Shown here piece after piece: positions 49,363 through 60,215 of a stretch of 64,000 bases of DNA. Source of the stretch: JAJPXI01 sp051867655 (GTDB lineage: Bacteria; Bacillota; Clostridia; Oscillospirales; Oscillospiraceae). The stretch spans positions 186,001-250,000 of the forward strand of contig JBJDYV010000098.1 of the NCBI GenBank assembly GCA_051867655.1. Direction: 5' to 3'. Position 1 is the stretch's first letter. Each line of letters starts with the position of its first letter. Under the pieces are notes generated by a model that searched no databases, was not told the DNA's origin, and worked only from the letters and a program-made list of their open reading frames with translations. Made by a program: the position numbers and the translations under genes.

Positions 49363-50118
49363 TCACCGTACCGGGATATTCCGGCCTTTCAGGTATTCCT
49401 TGACCTGGGGTACCGTCAACTCACCGAAATGAAACAGAGACGCCGCCAAGGCCGCATCACATCCGGTTTCCTCGAACACCTGAGCAAAATGCTCCAGGCT
49501 GCCGCAGCCGCCGGAGGCGATGACGGGAATGGAAACCGCTTTGGTGATCGCCTTGGTCATGGCAAGGTCAAAGCCCGCCTTGGTGCCGTCGGCATCCATG
49601 GAGGTCAGCAAAATCTCCCCTGCCCCCAGTTCCTGGCCCCGTTTGGCCCATTCCACGGCGTCCAGGCCCGTGGGCTTGCGCCCGCCGGCCACGACCACTT
49701 CCCATGTGCCATTCCCACGGCTGCGGGCGTCGATGGCCAACACCACGCACTGAGAGCCAAACCGCTCCGCCGCCCGGGAGATCAGGGTGGGATCAGCCAC
49801 CGCGGCGGAATTCACCGAAATTTTATCCGCGCCCGCCCGCAGCAGCAGGCGGAAGTCCTCCAGAGTGCGGATGCCGCCGCCCACAGTCAGGGGCACAAAG
49901 ACCTGCGACGCGGTGCGCTCCACCACATCGGCCACGGTGGCGCGGTCGTCACTGGTAGCGGTAATATCCAGAAAGACGATCTCGTCCGCGCCCTGGTCGG
50001 AATAATACTTTGCCAACTCCACCGGGTCGCCCGCGTCCCGGATATTGATAAAGTTAACCCCCTTGACCACCCGGCCGTCCTTCACGTCCAGGCAGGGGAT
50101 GATGCGCTTTGCTAGCAT
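49363..50118 (-). CDS. hisF: Imidazole glycerol phosphate synthase, cyclase subunit
   Basis: 251-aa (beta/alpha)8 cyclase. RIIPCLDVKDGRVVKGVNF carries the catalytic Asp, DITATSDDRATV, VPLTVGGGIRTLEDF, and the second Asp in LLTSMDADGTKAGFDLAM. It receives ammonia from HisH. Its start overlaps the end of hisA by 7 nt. Confidence 0.98.
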   Translation of the reverse strand: MLAKRIIPCLDVKDGRVVKGVNFINIRDAGDPVELAKYYSDQGADEIVFLDITATSDDRATVADVVERTASQVFVPLTVGGGIRTLEDFRLLLRAGADKISVNSAAVADPTLISRAAERFGSQCVVLAIDARSRGNGTWEVVVAGGRKPTGLDAVEWAKRGQELGAGEILLTSMDADGTKAGFDLAMTKAITKAVSIPVIASGGCGSLEHFAQVFEETGCDAALAASLFHFGELTVPQVKEYLKGRNIPVR

Positions 50119-50834
50119 TGGGGGCCCGCCTCCTTGATTGCTTCCGCCAGATCGATGGTTCCGGCATAGTACGCCTTTCCGATGATCGCGCCGTATAGGC
50201 CCATATCCCGCAGGCGCTTCACATCGTCCAGCGTGGTCACGCCGCCGGAGGCGACGATCTGACAGGAAACCGCATTCTGGAGCGCCGCCAGCTGGTCAAA
50301 GTTCGGACCGGACAGCATCCCGTCGGCCGCAATGTCTGTAAAGATGATTGTCTTAACACCCTTTTGCTCCATCTGGCGGGCAAAGTCCAGGTAGTCCAGC
50401 CCGGAGTCTTCCTCCCAGCCCGCGGTGCGCACCTTGCCGTTCATGCAGTCGATACCCACGGCAACCTTGTCACCATACAGGCCCAGGGCGTAATCCACCA
50501 CTTTGGGATTGGTCACGGCGGCGGAGCCGATGACAAAGCGGCCCACGCCGGCCTCCGCGACAGTGATCACGTCCAGCTCGGTCTTGATGCCACCCCCCAG
50601 CTCCACATGCAGGCCGGAATTCTGGATGACCTCATAAATGTGGGGGAAATTGGTGCGCACGCCGTCCCGGGCGCCGTCCAGGTCCACCATGTGGATCCAT
50701 TTCGCCCCGGCATCCGCAAAGGCTTTGGCGGTCTCCAGCGCGTTATTGGCGACCTTGTGGGCGGTAGAAAACTCGCCCTTTTTCAGACGGACGCAGGTAC
50801 CGTCCTTCATATCAATGGCAGGCAGAATGATCAT
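50112..50834 (-). CDS. hisA: Phosphoribosylformimino-AICAR phosphate isomerase
   Basis: 240-aa (beta/alpha)8 isomerase (ProFAR isomerase). LPAIDMKDGTCVRLKKGEF with the catalytic Asp, VELGGGIKTELDVI, FTDIAADGMLSGPNF with the second Asp and ASGGVTTLDDVK phosphate loop. It overlaps hisH by 4 nt (ATGA). Confidence 0.98.
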   Translation of the reverse strand: MIILPAIDMKDGTCVRLKKGEFSTAHKVANNALETAKAFADAGAKWIHMVDLDGARDGVRTNFPHIYEVIQNSGLHVELGGGIKTELDVITVAEAGVGRFVIGSAAVTNPKVVDYALGLYGDKVAVGIDCMNGKVRTAGWEEDSGLDYLDFARQMEQKGVKTIIFTDIAADGMLSGPNFDQLAALQNAVSCQIVASGGVTTLDDVKRLRDMGLYGAIIGKAYYAGTIDLAEAIKEAGPQC

Positions 50835-51439
50835 TTGTTCAGCTCCCCAAAGTTTTTCAGAATGGCAAGGCCGGTCTCTCCGCTTTTCTCCGGGTGGAAC
50901 TGACAGCCAAACACATTTCCGTGGCTGACCGCCGCCACCACTGACGGCCCATAGTCCGTACGGGCGATAACGTCAGCTTCGGAATCGGCATAGCCGCAGA
51001 AGGTATGGACGAAATAGACATATGCCCCGTCATCAAGGCCCTTGAAAATGGGGCTGTCGTTTTGGAACTTCAGGCTGTTCCAGCCGATGTGGGGCAGCTT
51101 GTACTCCGTCTGGATCTTTGCCACATGACCGGGGACCAGACCAAGCCCCTCACAGGGGCGCACCTCTTCCCCCCGGTCAAACAGAAGCTGCATGCCCAGA
51201 CAAATGCCTAGGATGGGTTTTTTCTCCGCCTGGGCGATCAGCACCTTGTCCAAACCGGGCGCACGCAGCTTTTCCGCCGCGTCGGGGAAAGCGCCCACAC
51301 CGGGCAGGATGATGGCATCGGCACGCTCCAGCTCGGCGGCGTCACTGGTGATCCGGGTCTCCAGTCCCAGATAGCTCATGGCGTTGGTCACACTTTTCAG
51401 GTTGCCGACGCCGTAATCGACGATCGCGGTATAGCTCAT
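50831..51439 (-). CDS. hisH: Imidazole glycerol phosphate synthase, glutaminase subunit
   Basis: 202-aa class I glutamine amidotransferase. VDYGVGNLKSVTNAM is the start, PILGICLGMQLLFDRGEE holds the nucleophilic Cys, and the His-Glu pair is in GCQFHPEKSG. It gives ammonia to HisF. Its start overlaps the hisB stop by a base. Confidence 0.98.
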   Translation of the reverse strand: MSYTAIVDYGVGNLKSVTNAMSYLGLETRITSDAAELERADAIILPGVGAFPDAAEKLRAPGLDKVLIAQAEKKPILGICLGMQLLFDRGEEVRPCEGLGLVPGHVAKIQTEYKLPHIGWNSLKFQNDSPIFKGLDDGAYVYFVHTFCGYADSEADVIARTDYGPSVVAAVSHGNVFGCQFHPEKSGETGLAILKNFGELNK

Positions 51440-52017
51440 TATAACACTCCCTTGGTGGAGGTCACGCCCTCCCCCGTCACCCGGGACGCGTCGTGCAGGC
51501 AGACGCCCAGGGACTTGAACAGGGCCTCGGTGATGTGATGGGCGTTCTTTCCATAGAGCGCCCGCATATGTAAAGTAGTTCCACTGTTCATAGCCACGGC
51601 CCGCATGAATTCTTCGGTCAGGCAGGAGTCATAGCCGCCGATCTGCTCCTGGGGCATCTCAGCCTCAAAGTGGAGAAAAGCCCGATTGGAAAAGTCCAGA
51701 GTGGTGTGACAGAGGGCTTCATCCATGGGGATAAACGCGGACGCGAAACGGCGGATGCCCGCCTTGTCTCCCAAGGCCTGCTTGATGGCCTGGCCCAGAA
51801 CGATGCCCACATCTTCCACCGTGTGGTGGGCGTCCACATGAAGGTCGCCCTTGGCAGTCAGCTCCAAACCAAATTTGGCGTAAAAGGCCAGCGCGGTCAG
51901 CATGTGGTCAAAAAAACCGATACCGGTTTCAATGCTCACCGGCCCGCCGTCCACATCTAGGGAAAGCGTGATCTGGGTCTCCTTGGTCTCGCGGGTGATT
52001 TGGGCGGTGCGGCTCAT
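51439..52017 (-). CDS. hisB: Imidazoleglycerol-phosphate dehydratase
   Basis: 192-aa monofunctional HisB dehydratase. GIGFFDHMLTALAFYA and DLHVDAHHTVEDVGIVLG, with the later TLHMRALYGKNAHHITEALFK, carry the Mn-binding His/Glu repeats. It has no N-terminal phosphatase domain, so histidinol-phosphate phosphatase must come from another gene. ATG 52017 (GAGGAGGG upstream, one base after the hisD stop) is preferred to 52035. Confidence 0.97.
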   Translation of the reverse strand: MSRTAQITRETKETQITLSLDVDGGPVSIETGIGFFDHMLTALAFYAKFGLELTAKGDLHVDAHHTVEDVGIVLGQAIKQALGDKAGIRRFASAFIPMDEALCHTTLDFSNRAFLHFEAEMPQEQIGGYDSCLTEEFMRAVAMNSGTTLHMRALYGKNAHHITEALFKSLGVCLHDASRVTGEGVTSTKGVL

Positions 52018-52018
52018 G

Positions 52019-53302
52019 TCAGGTTCCCTCCTCAAAGCGGACTTGGATAGAATTGGCGTGTGCGGTCAGCTTTTCACTCTGGGCCAGGGTAATGATCTCA
52101 TCCTTGACCGGGGCCAGGGTGCTTTGATCGTATTCAATGACGCTCATGGTCTTCAGGAAGCTGTCCACAGACAGAGGTGAGAAGAAGCGCGCCGTGCCTG
52201 AGGTGGGCAGAACGTGATCTGGGCCGGCGAGATAGTCGCCCAGCGGCTCGGGCGACCAGGCGCCCAGGAAAACAGCACCGGCGTTTTTGATGCCGGGCAG
52301 CAGAGCGCGGGGATTCTCCGTCACGACTTCCAGATGCTCGGGGGCGATCTCGTTCGCCAGGTTTACACATTGTTCCAAGCTGTCACACACGATGGCGCAG
52401 CCGAAGTCGCGCAGAGAAGTCTCCATAATCTCAGAGCGGCTGAGATAACCCGTCTGGCGGATGATCTCGGCGTCCACTGCCTGAGCAAGCTCCATACTGG
52501 TGGTCAGCAGGACGGCAGAGGCCAGCTTGTCGTGCTCCGCCTGGCTGAGCAGGTCTGCGGCCACAAATTTGGGATTGGCGCTTGCATCGGCAATAACCAG
52601 CACTTCAGAAGGCCCGGCAACCATGTCGATATCCAGCTTTCCGTAGGCCATCCGCTTGGCGGTGGCTACGAAGGCGTTGCCCGGCCCCACCAGCTTGTCC
52701 ACCTTGGGAATGAAACCGGCGCCGTAGGTCAAAGCCGCCACCGCCTGGGCGCCGCCTACGGCGATGACACGGTCCACTCCGGCGATCTTGGCGGCGGCCA
52801 GCACTGCGTCGTTCAGGTTTTCGGTGGGAGGCGTGACCATAATCAGCTCCTCCACACCGGCCACCTTGGCGGGAATGGCGTTCATCAGAACCGAAGAGGG
52901 ATAAGCCGCCGTGCCGCCGGGCACATACAGGCCCACCCGGGTCAGGCCGCGCACGACGCGGCCCACTTTGCCCCCGTCCGGGGACTTCCATTCCAGGGTT
53001 TTGGCAAGCAGCTTTTCATTGTAATTCCGGATGTTCGCGGCGGCGTGCTCCAGGGCGGAGATCAGCTCCCGCGGGCAGCGCTCATAGGCCACATTCAGCG
53101 CATATTGGGAAAGCTCATATGGCGCGGCCTTGTCAAAGCGCAGGGAATACTCCTCAACAGCCGCAAAGCCGTTTTCCTTTACACTCTTCATGATATCAGC
53201 CACGGCGCGTTCAATGTCCGCGCCAACCTCGGCAGCGCGTTCCCGCATGGCGGAGATACGTTCCACCTCTGCCCTGCCGTCCGCTTTCAAAATCTCAATC
53301 AT
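52019..53302 (-). CDS. hisD: Histidinol dehydrogenase
   Basis: 427-aa zinc-dependent HisD making histidine from histidinol in two NAD+ oxidations. VGRVVRGLTRVGLYVPGGTAAYPSSVLMN, IAVGGAQAVAALTYGAG, DMVAGPSEVLVIADASANP and the C-terminal AGPDHVLPTSGTARFFSPL with the zinc ligands. Overlaps the hisZG stop by 8 nt. Confidence 0.98.
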   Translation of the reverse strand: MIEILKADGRAEVERISAMRERAAEVGADIERAVADIMKSVKENGFAAVEEYSLRFDKAAPYELSQYALNVAYERCPRELISALEHAAANIRNYNEKLLAKTLEWKSPDGGKVGRVVRGLTRVGLYVPGGTAAYPSSVLMNAIPAKVAGVEELIMVTPPTENLNDAVLAAAKIAGVDRVIAVGGAQAVAALTYGAGFIPKVDKLVGPGNAFVATAKRMAYGKLDIDMVAGPSEVLVIADASANPKFVAADLLSQAEHDKLASAVLLTTSMELAQAVDAEIIRQTGYLSRSEIMETSLRDFGCAIVCDSLEQCVNLANEIAPEHLEVVTENPRALLPGIKNAGAVFLGAWSPEPLGDYLAGPDHVLPTSGTARFFSPLSVDSFLKTMSVIEYDQSTLAPVKDEIITLAQSEKLTAHANSIQVRFEEGT

Positions 53303-54914
53303 GGCGTTTTTTCAACTCCGCTTCACATTTGGACAGGAAGTCCAGAATCTCCGATTTGTACAGCTTCATGGACGCGGTGTTCACGATCAGGCGTGCCGAT
53401 ACCTGGGCCACATCCTCAATGGGTACCAGGCCGTTTTCCCGCAGAGTCGCGCCGGTCTCCACGATGTCCACGATGGCGTCGGCCAGATCCAGGAGGGGCG
53501 CCAGCTCCACGCTGCCCTCGATCTTGATGATCTCCACGTCCATGCCCTTCTTCTCAAAGAAGGCGCGGGCAACTTCCGGGTATTTGGTGGCAATGCGGCG
53601 GGTCTTATAGGTGCCGTAGAAGTCGGTGCCCTCCTTGACCGCCAGAGCAAAACGGCACTTGCCGAAGCCCAGGTCCAGCACCTCATAGAAGGAGGAGCCC
53701 TTCTCCAGGATGGTATCCTTGCCCACGATGCCCATATCGCACACGCCGTGCTCCACATAGGTAATAACATCGGGCGCTTTGGCCAGGACCGCGTCCAAAT
53801 TATAGTTGGGGACGGAATGGATCAGCCGACGGCCCGGATTGCGGATGGGCGAGCAGTCCAGCCCCATGTCCTCGAATAGTTCCACGCTCTGATCCTGCAG
53901 GCGGCCCTTGGTCAATGCAATGCGCAGGCGGTGCTCCGCGGGAGCCTGTACCTGGCTGAGACAGGCGGCCACCGCATCAGCATCCACAGCAAAGCCGATA
54001 GCCGGGGCGGGACGGCCGAACTTCTCCACTAGATTGTCGTACCGGCCGCCGGACAGCACGGGCGCGCCCGCCCCCTCCACATAGCCGCGGAAGACCACAC
54101 CGGTATAATAGTCGATCTGATGGACCAGACCCAGGTCAAAGCGGACAAACTCGCCGCAGCCCTTTTCCTGCAGGGCGGCATAGAGGGCACGCAGATACTC
54201 CACCTCTTCCCTCTTGCCCACCAGAGACTCGGCCTCATCCAGCACCTCGGTGGAGCCAAAGAGTTGGGACAGACGGGAGAGCACGGCATAGGCCGGCTTT
54301 GATTGGTACGGCTCCAGCAGGTCGTTCAGGGCGGCAAAATGCTTTCCCTCGATCAGCAGGCGCATCTGCTCGGTCTGGGCGGGGGGCATATCCATCTCGG
54401 CCGCCAGGGCGCGGAACAGGCCCACATGGCCCAGCTCAATGTGGAAGGGATGGGGCGAGGCCGCTTTCAGCGCTTCCACCGCTAAGGCAATGACCTCCAC
54501 ATCGGCCTGCTGTCCTGCGGCGCCGATCAGCTCCACGCCGCACTGGGCGATCTCGCTGCTGCCGCCCTTATGGGCCTGGCCGGAGCGAAAAACCGTCTCA
54601 TTATAATACAGCCGCTGCGGCAAGGGCACCGCCTTCAGCTTGGTGGCTGCCACACGGGCAATGGGCGCGGTGCAGTCAGGCCGCATGACCATGATCTTGC
54701 CGGAGCGATCCACGATCTTCAGAAAGCTCTCCTGGGGCAAAGGATTGCCCGACTGAACAAATAGATCGTAAAACTCCACTTCCGGGGTGGAGATCTCCGC
54801 ATACCCCTTTTCCGCGAACAGCTCGGTCAGGGTGTTCTGAACCTTGCGGCGGTCGGCGCACTCGGCAAACAGACGGTCGCGGGTCCCCTCCGGTGTATTG
54901 ATGACGAAATTCAC
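53295..54914 (-). CDS. hisZG: HisZ-HisG fusion ATP phosphoribosyltransferase
   Basis: 539-aa fusion of the two halves of short-form ATP-PRT, which commits PRPP and ATP to histidine synthesis. Residues 1-325 are HisZ, a histidyl-tRNA-synthetase-like regulatory subunit (TPEGTRDRL, VMRPDCTAPIARVA, FRSGQAHKGGSSEIAQCGVELIG, GFAVDADAVAACL). Residues 329-539 are short-form HisG (LRIALTKGRLQDQSVELFEDMG, MGIVGKDTILEKGS, the PRPP loop EGSVELAPLLDLADAIVDIVETGATL). The frame is uninterrupted. GTG 54914 with GGAGG 7 nt upstream. First gene of the his operon. Confidence 0.95.
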   Translation of the reverse strand: MNFVINTPEGTRDRLFAECADRRKVQNTLTELFAEKGYAEISTPEVEFYDLFVQSGNPLPQESFLKIVDRSGKIMVMRPDCTAPIARVAATKLKAVPLPQRLYYNETVFRSGQAHKGGSSEIAQCGVELIGAAGQQADVEVIALAVEALKAASPHPFHIELGHVGLFRALAAEMDMPPAQTEQMRLLIEGKHFAALNDLLEPYQSKPAYAVLSRLSQLFGSTEVLDEAESLVGKREEVEYLRALYAALQEKGCGEFVRFDLGLVHQIDYYTGVVFRGYVEGAGAPVLSGGRYDNLVEKFGRPAPAIGFAVDADAVAACLSQVQAPAEHRLRIALTKGRLQDQSVELFEDMGLDCSPIRNPGRRLIHSVPNYNLDAVLAKAPDVITYVEHGVCDMGIVGKDTILEKGSSFYEVLDLGFGKCRFALAVKEGTDFYGTYKTRRIATKYPEVARAFFEKKGMDVEIIKIEGSVELAPLLDLADAIVDIVETGATLRENGLVPIEDVAQVSARLIVNTASMKLYKSEILDFLSKCEAELKKRHD

Positions 54915-54959
54915 GGGAATTCCTCCAAGCTTTAACTCTTTATCACACTACCACGCTAA

Positions 54960-54995
54960 ATTATACAGGAGCGCCCCCTTGCTGTCAAGGGGGCG
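54960..54995 (-). promoter_or_regulatory. Consensus his promoter embedded in an inverted repeat
   Basis: Minus strand TTGACA (54983-54988), 17 bp, TATAAT (54960-54965): both perfect. The -35 lies at the centre of a perfect 10-bp inverted repeat, CGCCCCCTTG/CAAGGGGGCG (54972-54981, 54986-54995). No T-run follows on the minus strand, so an operator seems more likely than a terminator. The leader is only about 38 nt, too short for a T-box or His attenuator. Confidence 0.75.
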
Positions 54996-55018
54996 TTTGT
55001 ACTGATTCAAAAGTGTAT

Positions 55019-55771
55019 TCACACTACATGATTGCGCAATATGCCGACGGATTCGATCTCCACCTCGACCACATCACCGCTGTGCATGGGTCCAATGCCC
55101 GCAGGGGTGCCCGTGGAGACCACATCGCCGGGCTCCAGGGTCATGGAGGCGGTAATGAACGCCAGCATCTCCGGAATCTTTGTCATGAGCATGGACGTCC
55201 GGGAGGACTGGACGGTCTTTCCGTTGAGCCGGGTCTCCAGTTTCAGGTCCGCGCCGTCAGTCTCGTCCGTGATCCAGGGACCGATGGGTGCAAAGCCATC
55301 CATGGCCTTCCCCCGGGTCCACTGTCCATCGGCCTTCTGCACATCGCGGGCGGTCACATCGTTCAGGCAGGTAAATCCCAATATGTACTCCCGGGCGTTC
55401 TCCGGCGTCAGGTTCTTTGCCCGCTTGCCGATGACGACCGCCAACTCCCCTTCATAGTCCAGACGCTTCACAAAATCGGGGGCATGGATCTCCCCCTCCG
55501 GGCGGTTGACAGCATTGGGCCCCTTCATGAACAGAATTGGGTATTCAGGCACACCTTCGTTCATCTCGATCGCGTGGTCGTAATAGTTTTTTCCCACCAG
55601 AATGATCTTGGTCGGCTCGCAGGGGGCCAGCAGGCTACAGTCGGTAAGGGACACGCTGTCTCCGTCGTAAGAAATTCCCTCGTAGGGTGCTCGTTCCAGG
55701 GTGAAAATCTTCTCCCCTTCCAGCACACCCCAACGGATCTTTTCTCCCTGTTGGATTCGCACGTACTTCAT
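55019..55771 (-). CDS. Fumarylacetoacetate hydrolase family protein
   Basis: 250-aa FAH-superfamily enzyme. KIILVGKNYYDHAIEMNEGVP, the metal-binding DYEGELAVVIGKRAKN (Glu-Glu-Asp set) and GFTCLNDVTARDVQ with WTRGKAMDGFAPIGPWI are typical; the C-terminal LEPGDVVSTGTPAGIGPM completes the fold. Members hydrolyse or decarboxylate beta-diketo acids or act as oxaloacetate decarboxylase/tautomerase; the substrate is not predictable. It overlaps engB by 4 nt and is the last gene of the tig-clpP-clpX-lon-engB run. Confidence 0.93.
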   Translation of the reverse strand: MKYVRIQQGEKIRWGVLEGEKIFTLERAPYEGISYDGDSVSLTDCSLLAPCEPTKIILVGKNYYDHAIEMNEGVPEYPILFMKGPNAVNRPEGEIHAPDFVKRLDYEGELAVVIGKRAKNLTPENAREYILGFTCLNDVTARDVQKADGQWTRGKAMDGFAPIGPWITDETDGADLKLETRLNGKTVQSSRTSMLMTKIPEMLAFITASMTLEPGDVVSTGTPAGIGPMHSGDVVEVEIESVGILRNHVV

Positions 55772-56367
55772 ACAGTTTCCCCCATATGCTCCAGGATCAG
55801 ATTCAGCAGCGCCTGCCGCCCATCCCCCTTCACGGCGGAAAAGGGGATGACCGGCGTGGACTGGTCCAGACCCAGGGTCTCCCGGATCCGTGCCAAATTT
55901 CCTTCGATCTCACTTTTTTTGCACTTGTCCAGCTTGTTGGCCACAATGGCGAAGGGTTTTCCGCAGGACTTAAACCACTCGGCCATGGTACAGTCGTCTG
56001 CGGTCGGCTTATGCCGGGCGTCCACGATCTGTACGCCCAGAGTCATCAGCTCGGTGTCAGCAAACCAGCTCTCGATCAGTCTGCCCCACCGATCCTTCTC
56101 CGCCTTGGACACCTTGGCATAGCCGTAGCCGGGCAGATCGACCAGATAGAGCTTTTGATCAATGAGAAAATAGTTGATGTGCGTCGTTTTCCCCGGCGCA
56201 GCGCCCACCCGGGCCAGGTTTTTCCGGTTCAGCAGGCGGTTGATGACCGAGGATTTTCCCACATTGGAACGCCCGGCAAAGACCACCTGGGGCAGCCGGT
56301 CCCGGGGAAAGTCCGACGCCTTTACAGCGGAGCGGACAAATTCGGCCTGATTGACATTGAGTGACAT
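55768..56367 (-). CDS. engB: Ribosome biogenesis GTP-binding protein EngB/YsxC
   Basis: 199-aa TRAFAC GTPase needed for 50S assembly. FAGRSNVGKSSVINRLL is G1, KTTHINYFLI G2 region, YLVDLPGYGYAKVSK G3, VANKLDKCKK G4 and PFSAVKGDGRQ G5. The second ATG (56367) is chosen because AGGAGG lies 6 nt upstream; the first ATG at 56373 abuts that SD. Follows lon, as in many Firmicutes. Confidence 0.96.
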   Translation of the reverse strand: MSLNVNQAEFVRSAVKASDFPRDRLPQVVFAGRSNVGKSSVINRLLNRKNLARVGAAPGKTTHINYFLIDQKLYLVDLPGYGYAKVSKAEKDRWGRLIESWFADTELMTLGVQIVDARHKPTADDCTMAEWFKSCGKPFAIVANKLDKCKKSEIEGNLARIRETLGLDQSTPVIPFSAVKGDGRQALLNLILEHMGETV

Positions 56368-56380
56368 CGGCATCCTCCTG

Positions 56381-58780
<2,400 letters not shown>

Positions 58781-58807
58781 GGAACTTCACTTCCTTTCAG
58801 GAGAGGG

Positions 58808-58837
58808 AAAAAGCGGGGGCAGGCAAACGCCCGCCCC
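58808..58837 (-). terminator. Terminator of tig-clpP-clpX
   Basis: GGGGC-x-GGC/GCC-x-GCCCC stem (58816-58824 with 58829-58837) with a GTTT loop on the minus strand, followed by CGCTTTTT. It sits between clpX and lon. Confidence 0.75.
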
Positions 58838-58843
58838 AACTCC

Positions 58844-60157
58844 TTACGATGCATTTCCACGCGGGATTTTTCCGCCAGCCTCGGAGCGCAGGGCCGCCGC
58901 ACCGAGGCGGGGCCTGGGCGGGCGGGAAGCGTCCCGCTCCAATTCCGGCGCCGCGTGTTCCTTCACGCACGCGGGAGTTATGATGACCTTTGCAATGTCG
59001 GGCTGATCGGGCACGTCGTACATAACCTGGGTCATGACCTCCTCCAGCACCGCGCGCAGACCGCGGGCGCCGATGCCCCGTTCCACCGCCTTGTCGGCAG
59101 CGGCTTCCAGCGCCTCGGGCTGGAATACCAGATCCACATTGTCGTATTCCATCAGCTTTTGGTACTGCTTGACCAGGGCGTTTTTCGGCTCGGTCAGGAT
59201 CTTCACCAGCTGGTCGCGGTCCAGCGCCTTCAAAGCGGTGATCACCGGCAGACGGCCCACCAGCTCGGGAATGATGCCGAACTTCAGAAGATCGTGGGGC
59301 TGAACTTCCTTGAAAATATCGGGATTCTTGTCCTTCTTGCTGGCAATCTCAGCGCCAAAACCGATGGACTTCTTGTCCAGACGCTTCTCGATGATCTTAT
59401 CCAGGCCGTCAAAAGCGCCGCCGCAGATAAAGAGGATGTTTTTCGTATTGATCTGAATAAACTCCTGATGGGGATGCTTGCGGCCGCCCTGGGGCGGGAC
59501 ATTGGCCACGGTACCCTCCAGAATCTTCAGCAGAGCCTGCTGCACGCCTTCGCCGGAAACGTCCCGCGTGATGGAGGTATTTTCACTCTTGCGGGCGATC
59601 TTGTCGATCTCATCCACATAGATGATGCCGCGCTCCGCCAGCTCCACGTCATAATCGGCGGCCTGGACCAGACGCAGAAGGATATTCTCCACGTCGTCGC
59701 CCACGTAACCGGCCTCGGTCAGCGTGGTGGCATCTGCGATGGCAAAAGGCACTTTCAGAATGCGGGCAAGGGTCTGGGCAAACAGGGTCTTGCCGCAGCC
59801 GGTGGGACCCAGCAGAAGGATGTTGCTCTTCTGCAGTTCCACGTCATCCCCGCCGCCGAAATAGATACGTTTATAGTGGTTGTAAACCGCAACCGACAGG
59901 GCGACCTTGGCTTCGTCCTGGCCGATGATATATTCATCCAGAACCGCGCGGATCTCCCGGGGTGTGGGGATCACATCGGGTATCTCAGGGGCAGCCTCAT
60001 GTCCGGTGGGCTCGTAATCCTCATCCAGGATACTCATACAAAGCTGGACACACTCGTTGCAGATATAGGCACCGGGACCCGCAATGATGCGGTTCACCTG
60101 CTCCTGATGCTTGCCGCAGAAGGAGCAGCGCACCGGCTTTTTATCGTCTTTGGGCAT
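58844..60157 (-). CDS. clpX: ATP-dependent protease ATP-binding subunit ClpX
   Basis: 437-aa AAA+ unfoldase that feeds ClpP. N-terminal zinc domain (RCSFCGKHQEQVNRI then CNECVQLC), Walker A LLGPTGCGKTLFAQTLA, Walker B IIYVDEIDKIARKSE, the ClpP-contact IGF loop (KSIGFGAEI), RGIGARGLRAVLEEV sensor 2. ATG 60157 has GAGGTG 8 nt upstream. After the normal end (IITPACVKEHAAPE), about 30 extra residues rich in Arg, Pro and Ala (ASRPPRPRLGAAALRSEAGG) are encoded by a palindromic GC-rich block (58861-58937), unlike other ClpX tails. Confidence 0.97.
   Translation of the reverse strand: MPKDDKKPVRCSFCGKHQEQVNRIIAGPGAYICNECVQLCMSILDEDYEPTGHEAAPEIPDVIPTPREIRAVLDEYIIGQDEAKVALSVAVYNHYKRIYFGGGDDVELQKSNILLLGPTGCGKTLFAQTLARILKVPFAIADATTLTEAGYVGDDVENILLRLVQAADYDVELAERGIIYVDEIDKIARKSENTSITRDVSGEGVQQALLKILEGTVANVPPQGGRKHPHQEFIQINTKNILFICGGAFDGLDKIIEKRLDKKSIGFGAEIASKKDKNPDIFKEVQPHDLLKFGIIPELVGRLPVITALKALDRDQLVKILTEPKNALVKQYQKLMEYDNVDLVFQPEALEAAADKAVERGIGARGLRAVLEEVMTQVMYDVPDQPDIAKVIITPACVKEHAAPELERDASRPPRPRLGAAALRSEAGGKIPRGNAS
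58861..58937. repeat. GC-rich palindromic block at the 3' end of clpX
   Basis: 77 bp bounded by GCGGGA (58861-58866) and TCCCGC (58932-58937), with an inner GCCTCGG/CCGAGGC stem (58878-58884, 58902-58908) and a hairpin GCGGGA-AGCG-TCCCGC (58922-58937). It is about 80 percent GC and lies wholly in the odd tail of clpX. It looks like a REP/MITE-type palindromic insertion; no second copy was seen in the window. Confidence 0.4.
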
Positions 60158-60215
60158 GGGTTTCACCTCAAATCCAGAAGGAGCGGAGGAGATACTCCCC
60201 CGCTCTTTCTCTTTA

